This document shows, one piece after another, positions 9,020 through 17,786 of a DNA stretch of 64,000 nucleotides. Under the pieces are notes generated by a model, which did no database searches, was not told where the DNA came from, and saw nothing but the letters and a program-made list of their open reading frames with translations. Source of the stretch: Derxia gummosa DSM 723 (GTDB taxonomy: Bacteria > Pseudomonadota > Gammaproteobacteria > Burkholderiales > Burkholderiaceae_E); NCBI RefSeq assembly GCF_000482785.1, contig NZ_AXWS01000015.1:62001-126000 (forward strand), written 5' to 3'. A program made the position numbers and the translations under genes. Positions within the stretch are counted from its first letter, which is position 1; every line of letters starts with the position of its first letter.

Positions 9020-12000
9020 ATGGCCTCGCTCATCACCTCGATGTCCACCGCGCAGATCGCGGCGCTGTCCACCGCCTCGATCGCCCGCCTCGGTACCGCC
9101 GACTGGCGCGCCTTCAGCACCGCGCAGATCGCCGCGCTCACCTCGGCCCAGATCGCCGCGATTCCCACCTCGGGGATGGCCTCGCTCACCAATGCCGTGG
9201 TCGCCGCGCTGACGACGGCCCAGCTGCCGTCCTTCGGCACCGCCCAGCTGCGCGCGCTGACGCCGTCGCAGACCGCCGCGCTCACCAGCGCCCAGACGGT
9301 GGCGCTCACCACCGCGCAGGTGGCCGGCCTCACCAATGCCCAGATCGCCGCGCTGCCCACGGCCGACATCGCGGCGCTCACGACCGACCAGGTCGCCGCG
9401 CTGAGTTCGAGCCAGACGCTGTCGCTCACCACGGCGCAGATCGTCGCGCTCGACACCGACGCGCTGGCCGCGCTCACCACGGCCCAGGTGGCGGCGCTGA
9501 CGGTGGCCCAGCTCGCCGCCTTTGCCACCGGCGACATCGCCGCGCTCACCACCGCCCAGATCGCCGCGCTCACCACGGTGCAGGCGCGCGCGCTGACCAA
9601 TGCGCAGATGGGCGCGCTCACCACCGACCAGGTGGCCGCGCTCACCAGCGCCGACCTGCGCGCGCTGAGCGCGACCCAGGTCGGCGCCATCACCACGGCC
9701 GGCGTGGCCGCGCTCACCACCGACCAGATCGTCGCGCTCGGCACGGCCGGCGCGCGCGCCCTCACCAACGGCCAGATGGGCGCGCTCACCACCGACCAGG
9801 TGGCCGCGCTCGGCACCGCCCAGGTGGCCGGCATGCTGCCATCGCAGATCGCGGCGCTCGGCACGGCCCAGGCCGCCGCGCTCACCACGGCCCAGATCGC
9901 CGCGCTGCTGCCGGCCCAGACCGTGCTGCTGCCGACCGCGACGATGGCCGCGCTCACCACGGCGCAGATCGTCGCCCTCACCACGGCCCAGGTGCGCGCG
10001 ATGACGGGCAGCCAGCTCGCCGCGCTCGACACCGACCAGATCGCCGCGCTCGCCACCGACGACCTGCGTTCCCTCACCAACACCACGCTGGCCGCGCTCA
10101 CCGCCACCCAGGCGCCGGCGCTCGGCACGGCGCAGTTGCAGGCGCTGCTCAGTTCGCAGCTGCCGGCCCTCGGCACCGCCGCGCTGGCCGCGCTCACCAC
10201 GACGCAGATCGCCGCGCTCACCACCGGCCAGATGCTCGCGCTGACCTCGGCCCAGCTGGTCGCGCTCACCACCGACCAGACGGCCTCGCTCACCACCGCG
10301 CAGGTGGCGGCGCTCACCGCCGCGCAGATCGTCGCGGTCGCCACCGACGACATGGCCGCGCTCACCACCGCGCAGGTGGCGGCGCTGACGCTGGCCCAGG
10401 CGCGCGCCCTCACCACGGCCCAGGTGCACGCGCTGACGAGCACCCAGGTGGCCGCGCTCACCACGGCCGACCTCGCCGGCCTGAACGTGGTCCAGATCGC
10501 CGCCATCGGCACCGACGACATCGGCGCGCTCACCACCGCGCAGGTGGCCGCGCTCACCGCCGCCCAGGCGCGCGGCATGACCACCGCCCAGCTCGCCGAA
10601 CTCGGCACCGACCAGATCGTCGCGCTCGGCACGGCCCAGCTCGCCGGCCTGACCGGCGCCCAGGTGACGGCGCTCGGCACCGCCAATCTCGCGGCGCTCA
10701 CCACCGGCCAGATCACCGCGCTGACGGCGCTCCAGGCCGCGGCGCTCGGCACGGCCGACATCGCCGCGCTCACCACCGCCCAGGTGGCGGCGCTCACCAG
10801 CACCCAGGTGGCGGCGCTCACCACGGCCGCCGTGCATGCGCTCGACGCGACCCAGATCGCCGAACTCACCACGACCGCCGTGGCCGCGCTCACCTCCACC
10901 CAGATGAACGCGCTCACCACCGCCCAGGTGGCCGCGCTCACGACGGCCCAGGTGGCGGCACTGCGCAACAGCCAGCTTTCGATGCTCGGCACCGATGACG
11001 TGGTGGCGCTCGGCACCGGCCAGGTGGCCGCGCTCACCACGGCGCAGATGGCCGCCTTCGGCACCGCCGCGATCGCCGCCTTCACCACCGACCAGATCGC
11101 CGCGCTGCCCACCAACCGCATCGCCGCGCTCAGCGCGACCCAGGTCGGCGCGCTCACCACGGCCGACGTGGCGGCGCTTTCCACCGGCCAGCTGCGCGCG
11201 CTCAACGCGGGCCAGCTCGCGGCCCTGACCACCGCCGGCATCGCCGCGCTCGACACGGCCCAGGCCGCCGCGCTCACCACCACGCAGCTGCCGGCGCTGC
11301 GCACCAACCAGATTTCGGCGCTCGCCACCGATGCCGTCGCCGCGCTCGGCACCGCCCAGCTCGCGGTGCTGACGCCCGCGCAGATGACGGCCTTCGGCAC
11401 GGCCCAGATCGCGGCGCTCACCACCACCCAGCTGCCGGCGCTGAGCAATGCCCAGACGGTGGCGCTCACCACCGCCGCGCTGGCCGCGCTCACCACCGAT
11501 CAGGTGGTGGCGCTGCGCACCGGCCAGGTGGCCGCGCTCACCAATGTGCAGGTGGCGGCGCTCACCACGGCCGAGGTCGGCGCGCTCACCACCGCCCAGG
11601 TGCAGGCGCTGACCAATTCGCAGATCGGCGCGCTGCGCACCGCCCAGGTGGCCGCGCTCGACACCGCGCAGGTGGCGGCGCTCGGCACCGGCCAGGTGGC
11701 CGCGCTCACCACGGCGGCCATCGTCGCGCTCACGACCGACCAGGTCGCGGCGCTCACGACCACGGCCTTCGCCGCGCTCACCGCCACCCAGATCCGCGCC
11801 CTCGCCACCGATGACGCCGCCGCGCTCACCACCGCCCAGGTGGCGGCGATGTCGTCGGCGCAGGCGGTGGCGCTTACCAATGCCAGCCTGGCCCAGATCG
11901 GCACGGCCCAGGTCGCGGCGCTCGGCACCGCGGCGCTGCGCGCGCTGCTGCCGGCCCAGGTCGGCGCGCTCACGACCGACCAGGTCGCGGCGCTCACCAC

Positions 12001-15000
12001 CGGCCAGATCGCCGCGCTCACCTCGGCCCAGATGACGTCCTTCGGCACCGCCGACGTGGCCGCGCTCACCACCGCCCAGGTGGCCGCGCTTGGCACGGGC
12101 CAGATCCCGGCGCTGACCAGCGCGGGCATCCACGCGATGAGCACCGACCAGATCGCCGCGCTCGGCACGGCCCAGATCGCCGCGCTCAACACGGTGCAGG
12201 TGCTCGGCATCGGCACGGCGGCGGCCGCCGCGCTCGGCACGGCGCAGATCGTCGCGCTCGGCACGGCCAAGCTGGCGGCGCTCGGCACCGCCAACATCGC
12301 CGCGCTGTCCACCGACCAGGTGCATGCCTTCACGACCGACCAGGTGCGCGCGCTGACCACGGCGCAGATCGTCGCGCTCGACACCGCGCAGATCGAGACG
12401 CTCACCGCGGCCCAGGTCGGCGCGCTGACGGCGCCGCAGGTCGGCGCCCTCGCCACCGGCGACGTGATCACGCTCGCCACCGACCGCATCGCCGCGCTCG
12501 GCAGCGCGCAGATCGCCGCGCTCGGCACCGCCAACGCCGCCGCGCTCACCACCACGCAGATCGGCGCGCTCACCACCGCCCAGATGCTGGCGCTGACCTC
12601 GCTGCAACTGCCGGCGCTCACCACCGACCAGATCGCCGCGCTCGGCACGGCCCAGATCGCCGCGCTCACGGTGCCGCAGGTGATCGCGCTCACCGGCACC
12701 CAGCTCGCGGCCATCCCGACAGCCGGCATCGCCGCGATGACGACGGCCCAGCTGCTGTCCTTCACCACCGCCGACATCGTCTCGCTCGGCAGCGACCAGA
12801 TCGGCGCGCTCACCACCGCCCAGCTCGTGGCGCTGACGCCGGCCCAGGTCGGCGCCTTCGGCACCGACGACATCGGCGCGCTCGGCACGGCCCAGGTCGC
12901 GGCCTTCACGACGGCGCAAGTGGCGGCGCTGCCGACGGCCGACGTGCATGCGCTCGGCACCGACCAGCTCGTCGCGCTCGGCGCCACGCGGCTGGCGGCG
13001 ATGACCACCGCGCAGATCGGCGCGCTCGACACCGCCCAGGTGGCGGCGCTCACCACGGCCCAGGTCGCGGCCATCACCACGGCGCAGATGGCCGCCATCA
13101 GCACGACCGACATCGGCGCGATGAGCACCGACCAGATCGCCGCGCTCACCAGCAACCAGGCACGCGTGCTGACCACGGCGCAGATCGCCGCCTTCGGCAC
13201 CGACCAGATCGCCGCGCTCACCAGCGCCGACCTGCGCGCGCTGCTGCCGGCCACCTTCCAGGCGCTGACGACGGCCCAGGTGGCGGCGCTCGGCACCGCC
13301 CAGGTGGCGGCGCTGACGGCGGCCCAGGTGCCGCTGCTCGGCACGGCCCAGCTCGGCGCGCTCGACACCGCCCAGCTCGTGGCGCTCGGCACCGCGCAGG
13401 TGGCCGCCTTCACGACGGCCCAGGTGGCGGCGCTCGGCACCGACCAGATCGCCGCGCTCACCACGGCCCAGATCGGCGCGCTGACCCAGCCGCAGACCGT
13501 GGCCATCACCACCGCCGACATCGCGGCGCTGACCACGGCCCAGGTGGTCGCGCTCACGACCAACCAGGTCAAGGTGCTCACCAACGCCCAGCTCGGCGCG
13601 CTCGATACCGCCCAGATCGCGGCGATGGAGACGGTCGATCTGCGCAGCCTGTCCAACAGCCAGGTCGCGGCCATCGCCACCGACGGCATCGCCGCGCTCG
13701 GCACGGCCCAGGTGGCGGCGCTGCTCGCCAGCCAGGTCACGGCGCTCACCACCGCGCAGGTGGCGGCGCTCGGCACGGCCCAGGCCGCCGCGCTCACGAC
13801 CGGCCAGCTCATCGGCATGACCACAGCGCAGATCGCCGCGCTCGGCACCGACAACCTCGCCGCGCTCGGCACCGCCCAGGTGGCGGCGCTGACGACGGCC
13901 CAGGTGGCCTCGCTCACCTCGGGCGCGGCGGCGGCGCTCACCACCGCGCAGATCGGCGCGCTCACGACGGCCCAGGTCGGCGCGCTCGCCACCGGCGTCA
14001 TCGCCAACCTGGCCGACACCCAGGTCGGTGCGCTCGGCACGGCGCAGATCGGCGCGCTCAAGCCGAACCAGATCGGCGCGCTCGCCACCGCCACCGTGGC
14101 CGCGCTCACCACCACGCAGTTGCAGGCGCTGGCCTCGGCCCAGGTGGCCGCGCTCAGCACCGGCGCCGTGGGCGCGCTCACCACGGCCCAGGTCGTGGCG
14201 CTCACCAGCGTCCAGATGCGCGCGCTGACCACGGCGCAGATCGGCGCCTTCGACACCGCCCAGGTCGCCGCGATCGAGACCGCCGACCTCGCCGCGCTCG
14301 CGCCGGCCAGCGTCGCGGCCTTCACCAGCACCCAGACCGCCGCCTTCACGACGGCGCAGATCGCGGCGCTGAGCGGCCCGCAGATCACCTCGCTCACCAC
14401 CGACGCCTTCGCCGCGCTGACCACGGCGCAGATCGCCGCGCTCGGCACGGCCCAGGTGCTGGCGCTCAACACGCGCCAGATCGCCGCGCTCACCACCGAC
14501 GAGGCCGGCGCGCTCAGCACCGCCCAGATCGCCGCGCTGACGGCGGCCCAGATCGCCAGCGTCGGCACCGCCGCGCTCGGCGCGCTCGACACCGCGCAGA
14601 TCGCCGCGCTCAGCACCGGCCAGACCCGCGCCCTCACCACGGCCCAGCTCGCCGCGCTCGGCACCGACCAGATCGCCGCCTTCGACACCGCCGACATCGC
14701 GGTGCTGGCCGTCTCCTCGATGGCCGCGCTCACCACCGCGCAGATCGCCGCACTCACCACCGCCCAGGTGGTGGCGCTGAGCGCCCAGCAGGTGGGTGCG
14801 CTCGGCACCGCGCAGGTCGCGGCCATGACCACGGCGCAGATCGCCGCGATCGAGACCATCGACCTGCGCGCCCTCGGCGCGGCGGCGCTCGTGGCGCTCG
14901 GCACCGACCAGGTGGTCGCGCTCACCACGGGCCAGGTCGCGGCGCTGACGGCCGCGCAGGCGGCGGCGCTCGCCACCGACGACGTGGCCGTGCTCACCAC

Positions 15001-16489
15001 CGACCAGATCGGCGCGCTCGGCACCGCCCAGCTCGCGGCGCTCACCACCGCCCAGATCGACGCGCTCACCACCGCCCAGCTCGCCGGCCTCACCACCGCC
15101 GAGATGGCCGCGCTCACCTCGGCCCAGGTGGTCGCCTTCGGCACCGACGACGTGCTCGCGTTCGGCACCGCCCAGCTCGCCGCGCTCTCGCTCAACGGCG
15201 TGCGCGCGCTCGAAACCGCCGACATGGCCGCGCTCACCAGCGACCAGGTGGCCGCCTTCGGTACCGCGCAGCTCGTGGCCCTGAGCACGGCCCAGCTCGC
15301 GGCCGTGGACACCGCCGCCATCGCCGGCCTCGGCACGGCGCAGATCGCCGCGCTCACCACGCTGCAGGTGGGCGGCCTGACCACGGCGCAGATCGGCGCG
15401 CTCACCACGGCCGAATTCGCCGCGATGACGTCGAGCCAGATCGCCGCGCTCGGCACCGCGCAGGTGGTGGCCATCGGCACCGCCGACATCGCCGCGCTCA
15501 CCACGGTCCAGGCGCATGCGCTCACCACCGCGCAGATCGCCGCGCTCACCACCGACCAGGTGGTCGCGCTCGGCACCGACGCCATCGCCGCGATGACGAT
15601 GACGCAATCGAGCGCCTTCACCGGCACCCAGATCGCCGAGATGAGCGTGAGCCAGCTCGACGCGCTGATCGCCACCTCGCCCGTGGTGCTCGACCTCGAC
15701 GGCAACGGCGTGACCACGCTCGCCGCCGAGGCCGGCGTGAGCTTCGACCTCAACGCCACCGGCCATGCGCATCAGGTGGGCTGGGTCTCGGCCACCGACG
15801 GCCTGCTGGTGCGCGACCTGAACGGCGACGGCGTCATCAACGACGGCCGCGAGCTGTTCGGCAGCGCCACGCCGCTGGCCGACGGCAGCCGCGCCGGCAA
15901 CGGCTACAACGCGATGGCCGCGCTCGACAGCAACCACGACGGCAAGCTCAGCGGCGCCGACGCGGCCTGGAACGAACTGCGCGTGTGGATCGACGCCAAC
16001 GGCGACGGCAAGAGCGCCGCGAGCGAACTCGTGACGCTGGCCCAGCTCGGCATCACCGCGCTCGACCTGCATGCCAGCACCGGCACCACCGTCGACCACG
16101 GCAACCTGCTCGGACTCGAATCGAGCTACACGACGGCCGACGGCGCCTCGCATGCGATGGCCGACGTGTGGTTCGCGCGGGCCACGGGCACGGCGGCTTC
16201 CGCCACGCCGGCCGGCGTGGCGGCGGCGACGGTCGCGGCGGCCGCCGCGCATGACGCGACGGCGCACGACGCTCAGACGGGCGCTGGCGGCACGGCTGGC
16301 ATCCCGGCCGATGCCGGCGCGCCGGCCGGCCACGCCACGCCTGCGCTCGCCGACCTGCTCGCCGCGCCGGGCAGCCTGGGCGGCGGACTCGATGCGGTGG
16401 CCGCCGGCCATGCGCATGCGGCGGTGGTCGGCGGCGTCGTGGCCAGCGCCACGCTGATCGAGGAGCAGAAGCATCTGCCGCTGATCTGA
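9020..16489 (+). CDS. Giant octapeptide-repeat protein, probable type I secretion substrate
   Basis: Product of 2,489 residues. After MASLITSM come 276 contiguous octads with consensus [T/G/S/D]-T-A-Q-[I/V]-A-A-L (residues 9-2216), without a single insertion or deletion. A C-terminal region then carries four DxDxDG-type calcium-binding loops: DLDGNG (2225), DLNGDG (2266), DSNHDG (2303) and DANGDG (2325). The final 100 residues are Ala/Gly-rich and end in HLPLI. There is no N-terminal signal peptide and no membrane segment. The calcium-loop domain resembles those in large proteins exported by type I systems, although classic GGxGxD nonapeptides are absent. A complete type I exporter is encoded just downstream on the other strand. 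The start at 9020 has GGAG six bases upstream; an in-frame GTG at 8966 is less likely. The role is unknown: adhesin, surface-layer or matrix protein are possible. Confidence 0.85.
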   Translation: MASLITSMSTAQIAALSTASIARLGTADWRAFSTAQIAALTSAQIAAIPTSGMASLTNAVVAALTTAQLPSFGTAQLRALTPSQTAALTSAQTVALTTAQVAGLTNAQIAALPTADIAALTTDQVAALSSSQTLSLTTAQIVALDTDALAALTTAQVAALTVAQLAAFATGDIAALTTAQIAALTTVQARALTNAQMGALTTDQVAALTSADLRALSATQVGAITTAGVAALTTDQIVALGTAGARALTNGQMGALTTDQVAALGTAQVAGMLPSQIAALGTAQAAALTTAQIAALLPAQTVLLPTATMAALTTAQIVALTTAQVRAMTGSQLAALDTDQIAALATDDLRSLTNTTLAALTATQAPALGTAQLQALLSSQLPALGTAALAALTTTQIAALTTGQMLALTSAQLVALTTDQTASLTTAQVAALTAAQIVAVATDDMAALTTAQVAALTLAQARALTTAQVHALTSTQVAALTTADLAGLNVVQIAAIGTDDIGALTTAQVAALTAAQARGMTTAQLAELGTDQIVALGTAQLAGLTGAQVTALGTANLAALTTGQITALTALQAAALGTADIAALTTAQVAALTSTQVAALTTAAVHALDATQIAELTTTAVAALTSTQMNALTTAQVAALTTAQVAALRNSQLSMLGTDDVVALGTGQVAALTTAQMAAFGTAAIAAFTTDQIAALPTNRIAALSATQVGALTTADVAALSTGQLRALNAGQLAALTTAGIAALDTAQAAALTTTQLPALRTNQISALATDAVAALGTAQLAVLTPAQMTAFGTAQIAALTTTQLPALSNAQTVALTTAALAALTTDQVVALRTGQVAALTNVQVAALTTAEVGALTTAQVQALTNSQIGALRTAQVAALDTAQVAALGTGQVAALTTAAIVALTTDQVAALTTTAFAALTATQIRALATDDAAALTTAQVAAMSSAQAVALTNASLAQIGTAQVAALGTAALRALLPAQVGALTTDQVAALTTGQIAALTSAQMTSFGTADVAALTTAQVAALGTGQIPALTSAGIHAMSTDQIAALGTAQIAALNTVQVLGIGTAAAAALGTAQIVALGTAKLAALGTANIAALSTDQVHAFTTDQVRALTTAQIVALDTAQIETLTAAQVGALTAPQVGALATGDVITLATDRIAALGSAQIAALGTANAAALTTTQIGALTTAQMLALTSLQLPALTTDQIAALGTAQIAALTVPQVIALTGTQLAAIPTAGIAAMTTAQLLSFTTADIVSLGSDQIGALTTAQLVALTPAQVGAFGTDDIGALGTAQVAAFTTAQVAALPTADVHALGTDQLVALGATRLAAMTTAQIGALDTAQVAALTTAQVAAITTAQMAAISTTDIGAMSTDQIAALTSNQARVLTTAQIAAFGTDQIAALTSADLRALLPATFQALTTAQVAALGTAQVAALTAAQVPLLGTAQLGALDTAQLVALGTAQVAAFTTAQVAALGTDQIAALTTAQIGALTQPQTVAITTADIAALTTAQVVALTTNQVKVLTNAQLGALDTAQIAAMETVDLRSLSNSQVAAIATDGIAALGTAQVAALLASQVTALTTAQVAALGTAQAAALTTGQLIGMTTAQIAALGTDNLAALGTAQVAALTTAQVASLTSGAAAALTTAQIGALTTAQVGALATGVIANLADTQVGALGTAQIGALKPNQIGALATATVAALTTTQLQALASAQVAALSTGAVGALTTAQVVALTSVQMRALTTAQIGAFDTAQVAAIETADLAALAPASVAAFTSTQTAAFTTAQIAALSGPQITSLTTDAFAALTTAQIAALGTAQVLALNTRQIAALTTDEAGALSTAQIAALTAAQIASVGTAALGALDTAQIAALSTGQTRALTTAQLAALGTDQIAAFDTADIAVLAVSSMAALTTAQIAALTTAQVVALSAQQVGALGTAQVAAMTTAQIAAIETIDLRALGAAALVALGTDQVVALTTGQVAALTAAQAAALATDDVAVLTTDQIGALGTAQLAALTTAQIDALTTAQLAGLTTAEMAALTSAQVVAFGTDDVLAFGTAQLAALSLNGVRALETADMAALTSDQVAAFGTAQLVALSTAQLAAVDTAAIAGLGTAQIAALTTLQVGGLTTAQIGALTTAEFAAMTSSQIAALGTAQVVAIGTADIAALTTVQAHALTTAQIAALTTDQVVALGTDAIAAMTMTQSSAFTGTQIAEMSVSQLDALIATSPVVLDLDGNGVTTLAAEAGVSFDLNATGHAHQVGWVSATDGLLVRDLNGDGVINDGRELFGSATPLADGSRAGNGYNAMAALDSNHDGKLSGADAAWNELRVWIDANGDGKSAASELVTLAQLGITALDLHASTGTTVDHGNLLGLESSYTTADGASHAMADVWFARATGTAASATPAGVAAATVAAAAAHDATAHDAQTGAGGTAGIPADAGAPAGHATPALADLLAAPGSLGGGLDAVAAGHAHAAVVGGVVASATLIEEQKHLPLI
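9044..15667 (+). repeat. 276-copy 24-bp (octapeptide) tandem array
   Basis: The first unit starts at 9044 (STAQIAAL) and the last ends at 15667 (SVSQLDAL): 6,624 bp, exactly 276 units of 24 bp. Register checks at both ends and mid-array (for example 11996) agree. Position 2 is nearly always Thr and position 8 nearly always Leu, with Phe, Met or Ile as substitutes. Position 4 is usually Gln, often replaced by Asp, Ala or Gly; position 5 is Ile, Val or Leu. Neighbouring copies differ at several positions, so the array is old or under selection for diversity rather than freshly amplified. Confidence 0.95.
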
Positions 16490-16537
16490 CCGGTGGCGGG
16501 CGTATCGTCGCGGGCCGTCCCGAACCGCCCGCCCGAG

Positions 16538-17224
16538 ATGCGCCTTCGATCCCTTCGCCTTCTTGCCCGCGCGGCGCTCGCCGCTTGCCTGGGCGCGCTC
16601 GCCTGCCCGCCGGCCGGTGCGGGCGCCGTGCCCGCCGTGCTGCTGCCGGGCAGCTATCCGGCCGACCAGGCCCCGGCCCGGCCGGGTGACGGCTGGTTTG
16701 CGCTGAACGCGCCCGACGAAGGCTGGCAACTCGTGCGCGTGAAGCTGCGGCCGGCCCGCATCGACAAGGGGCCGGGCGAGCCGCCCGGCGTGCGCATTCC
16801 CGACCGACCCGCCGGTGTGCTGGTCTTCGTGCGGCAGGCGGGGCTGACGGCCGGCAAGGTCCGGACGCCGGCATTGGACTTCCGCGCCGGCACGCTCGCC
16901 TTCGAGGCCGCCGCGCCGCTGCGGCTGCCCTTCGACGGGCGCGACTACCGAATCGACGTGGCCGATGGCCGCCCGCGCCTGCGGCTCGATGACCGCGTCA
17001 CGCCACTCGACGGCCTGAGCGTGGGCGAGTCCGCCCCGGGCAGCGACTACCTGTCGTCAGCCAGCCTGCTGTGGGCCGGCGATCTGGATCGCGATGGCCG
17101 GCTCGATCTGCTGGTCGCGCACGACAGCCTCAACCGCAACGGCGTCTGCCTCTTCCTGTCGTCGCGCGCGGCGCCCGGGCAGCTGGTCGGTCGTGCCGGT
17201 TGCCACGATCTCGCCGGTTGCTGA
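16538..17224 (+). CDS. Exported protein with a DxDxDG loop, unknown function
   Basis: 228 residues from the ATG at 16538, which gives a clean Sec signal peptide (MRLRSLRLLAR, hydrophobic core, PAGAGA cleavage region). An in-frame GTG at 16493 would bury the signal. The mature part is not a family I recognise. Near the C-terminus the segment GDLDRDGRLDLLVAHDS resembles the calcium-binding repeat of FG-GAP/VCBS propellers, here present once, followed by two late Cys residues (GVCLFL and AGCHDLAGC). The gene begins only 48 nt after the octad-repeat gene on the same strand, so cotranscription is plausible. A role with the repeat protein is inference from position only. Confidence 0.7.
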   Translation: MRLRSLRLLARAALAACLGALACPPAGAGAVPAVLLPGSYPADQAPARPGDGWFALNAPDEGWQLVRVKLRPARIDKGPGEPPGVRIPDRPAGVLVFVRQAGLTAGKVRTPALDFRAGTLAFEAAAPLRLPFDGRDYRIDVADGRPRLRLDDRVTPLDGLSVGESAPGSDYLSSASLLWAGDLDRDGRLDLLVAHDSLNRNGVCLFLSSRAAPGQLVGRAGCHDLAGC

Positions 17225-17329
17225 GGCAGCGAGGCCGGGGGGCGGTGCCCGCTCGGCCGCGACGGTGCCGGCGGCGGGGCGCCGGCCGCGCATAATCGCC
17301 GGCCCCAAACCCCAACGAAAGGACGCGCC

Positions 17330-17656
17330 ATGGGCGTCGAAATCGAGGTCGTCACCGAAGGCGACGGCAAGACCTTCCCGGCCAAGGGCCAGACCGTGAT
17401 CGTCCATTACACCGGCACGCTGCTCGACGGCACGAAGTTCGACAGCTCGCGCGATCGCAACCAGCCCTTCCAGTTCGTGATCGGCATGGGCTCGGTCATC
17501 CGCGGCTGGGACGAGGGCGTGGCCAAGCTGTCGGTCGGCACGCGCGCCAAGCTCACCTGCTCGCCCGACTACGCCTACGGCTCGCGCGGCTTCCCGGGCG
17601 TGATCCCGCCCAATTCGACGCTGGTGTTCGATGTGGAGCTGCTCGGCGTGCGCTGA
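17330..17656 (+). CDS. FKBP-type peptidyl-prolyl cis-trans isomerase, FKBP12-like
   Basis: A single FKBP domain of 108 residues, the same length as human FKBP12, with no signal peptide, so it is cytoplasmic. It should catalyse prolyl cis-trans isomerisation. Ligand-pocket residues are all present: Tyr27, Phe37, Asp38, Phe47, Val56, Ile57, Trp60 in the VIRGW block, Tyr83 in SPDYAYG and Phe100. The start at 17330 follows an AGGA-containing stretch. A bidirectional-looking terminator lies 70 nt downstream. It stands between the repeat-protein cluster and the convergent secretion operon; a chaperone role for the secreted protein is possible, but nothing in the sequence demands it. Confidence 0.93.
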   Translation: MGVEIEVVTEGDGKTFPAKGQTVIVHYTGTLLDGTKFDSSRDRNQPFQFVIGMGSVIRGWDEGVAKLSVGTRAKLTCSPDYAYGSRGFPGVIPPNSTLVFDVELLGVR

Positions 17657-17726
17657 GCGACATGCGCCGGGCGCGGGCCGCTGGCTCCGCGACTGGCGCG
17701 CCACCGCGCTGCCGGATGGCGATGTG

Positions 17727-17759
17727 AAACGGCCCGGTTCGTCCGGGCCGTTTGCTTTT
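17727..17759. terminator. Intrinsic terminator between convergent genes
   Basis: Perfect 11-bp stem (17727-17737 with 17743-17753) with loop TTCGT, followed on the plus strand by TTTGCTTTT. The AAAC at its left foot gives GTTTC on the minus strand, so it can serve both the FKBP gene (+) and the secretion operon ending at 17787 (-). Confidence 0.8.
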
Positions 17760-17786
17760 GCGCGCTCGCTTCGCGTCGGTGTTGTC

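Noticed and set aside
9044-15667. A higher-order period of seven octads, suggested by non-Gln octads at 7, 14, 21, 28 and 48, 55, 62, 69 and 75, 82, 89, 96
   Set aside because: In the first 121 octads, pairs at spacing 7 (12 seen, about 9 expected) are not clearly in excess, and spacing 5 gives a similar count. Autocorrelation over all 276 units would decide.
9044-15667. CRISPR array
   Set aside because: The 24-bp units are contiguous, coding and without spacers.
8918-16729. A 2,603-codon open frame on the minus strand across the octad array
   Set aside because: The 24-bp unit simply has no stop codon in that frame, so 276 copies stay open. The translation is low-complexity Arg/Gly/Glu-rich, while the plus-strand product has a clean repeat, a Shine-Dalgarno and calcium loops.
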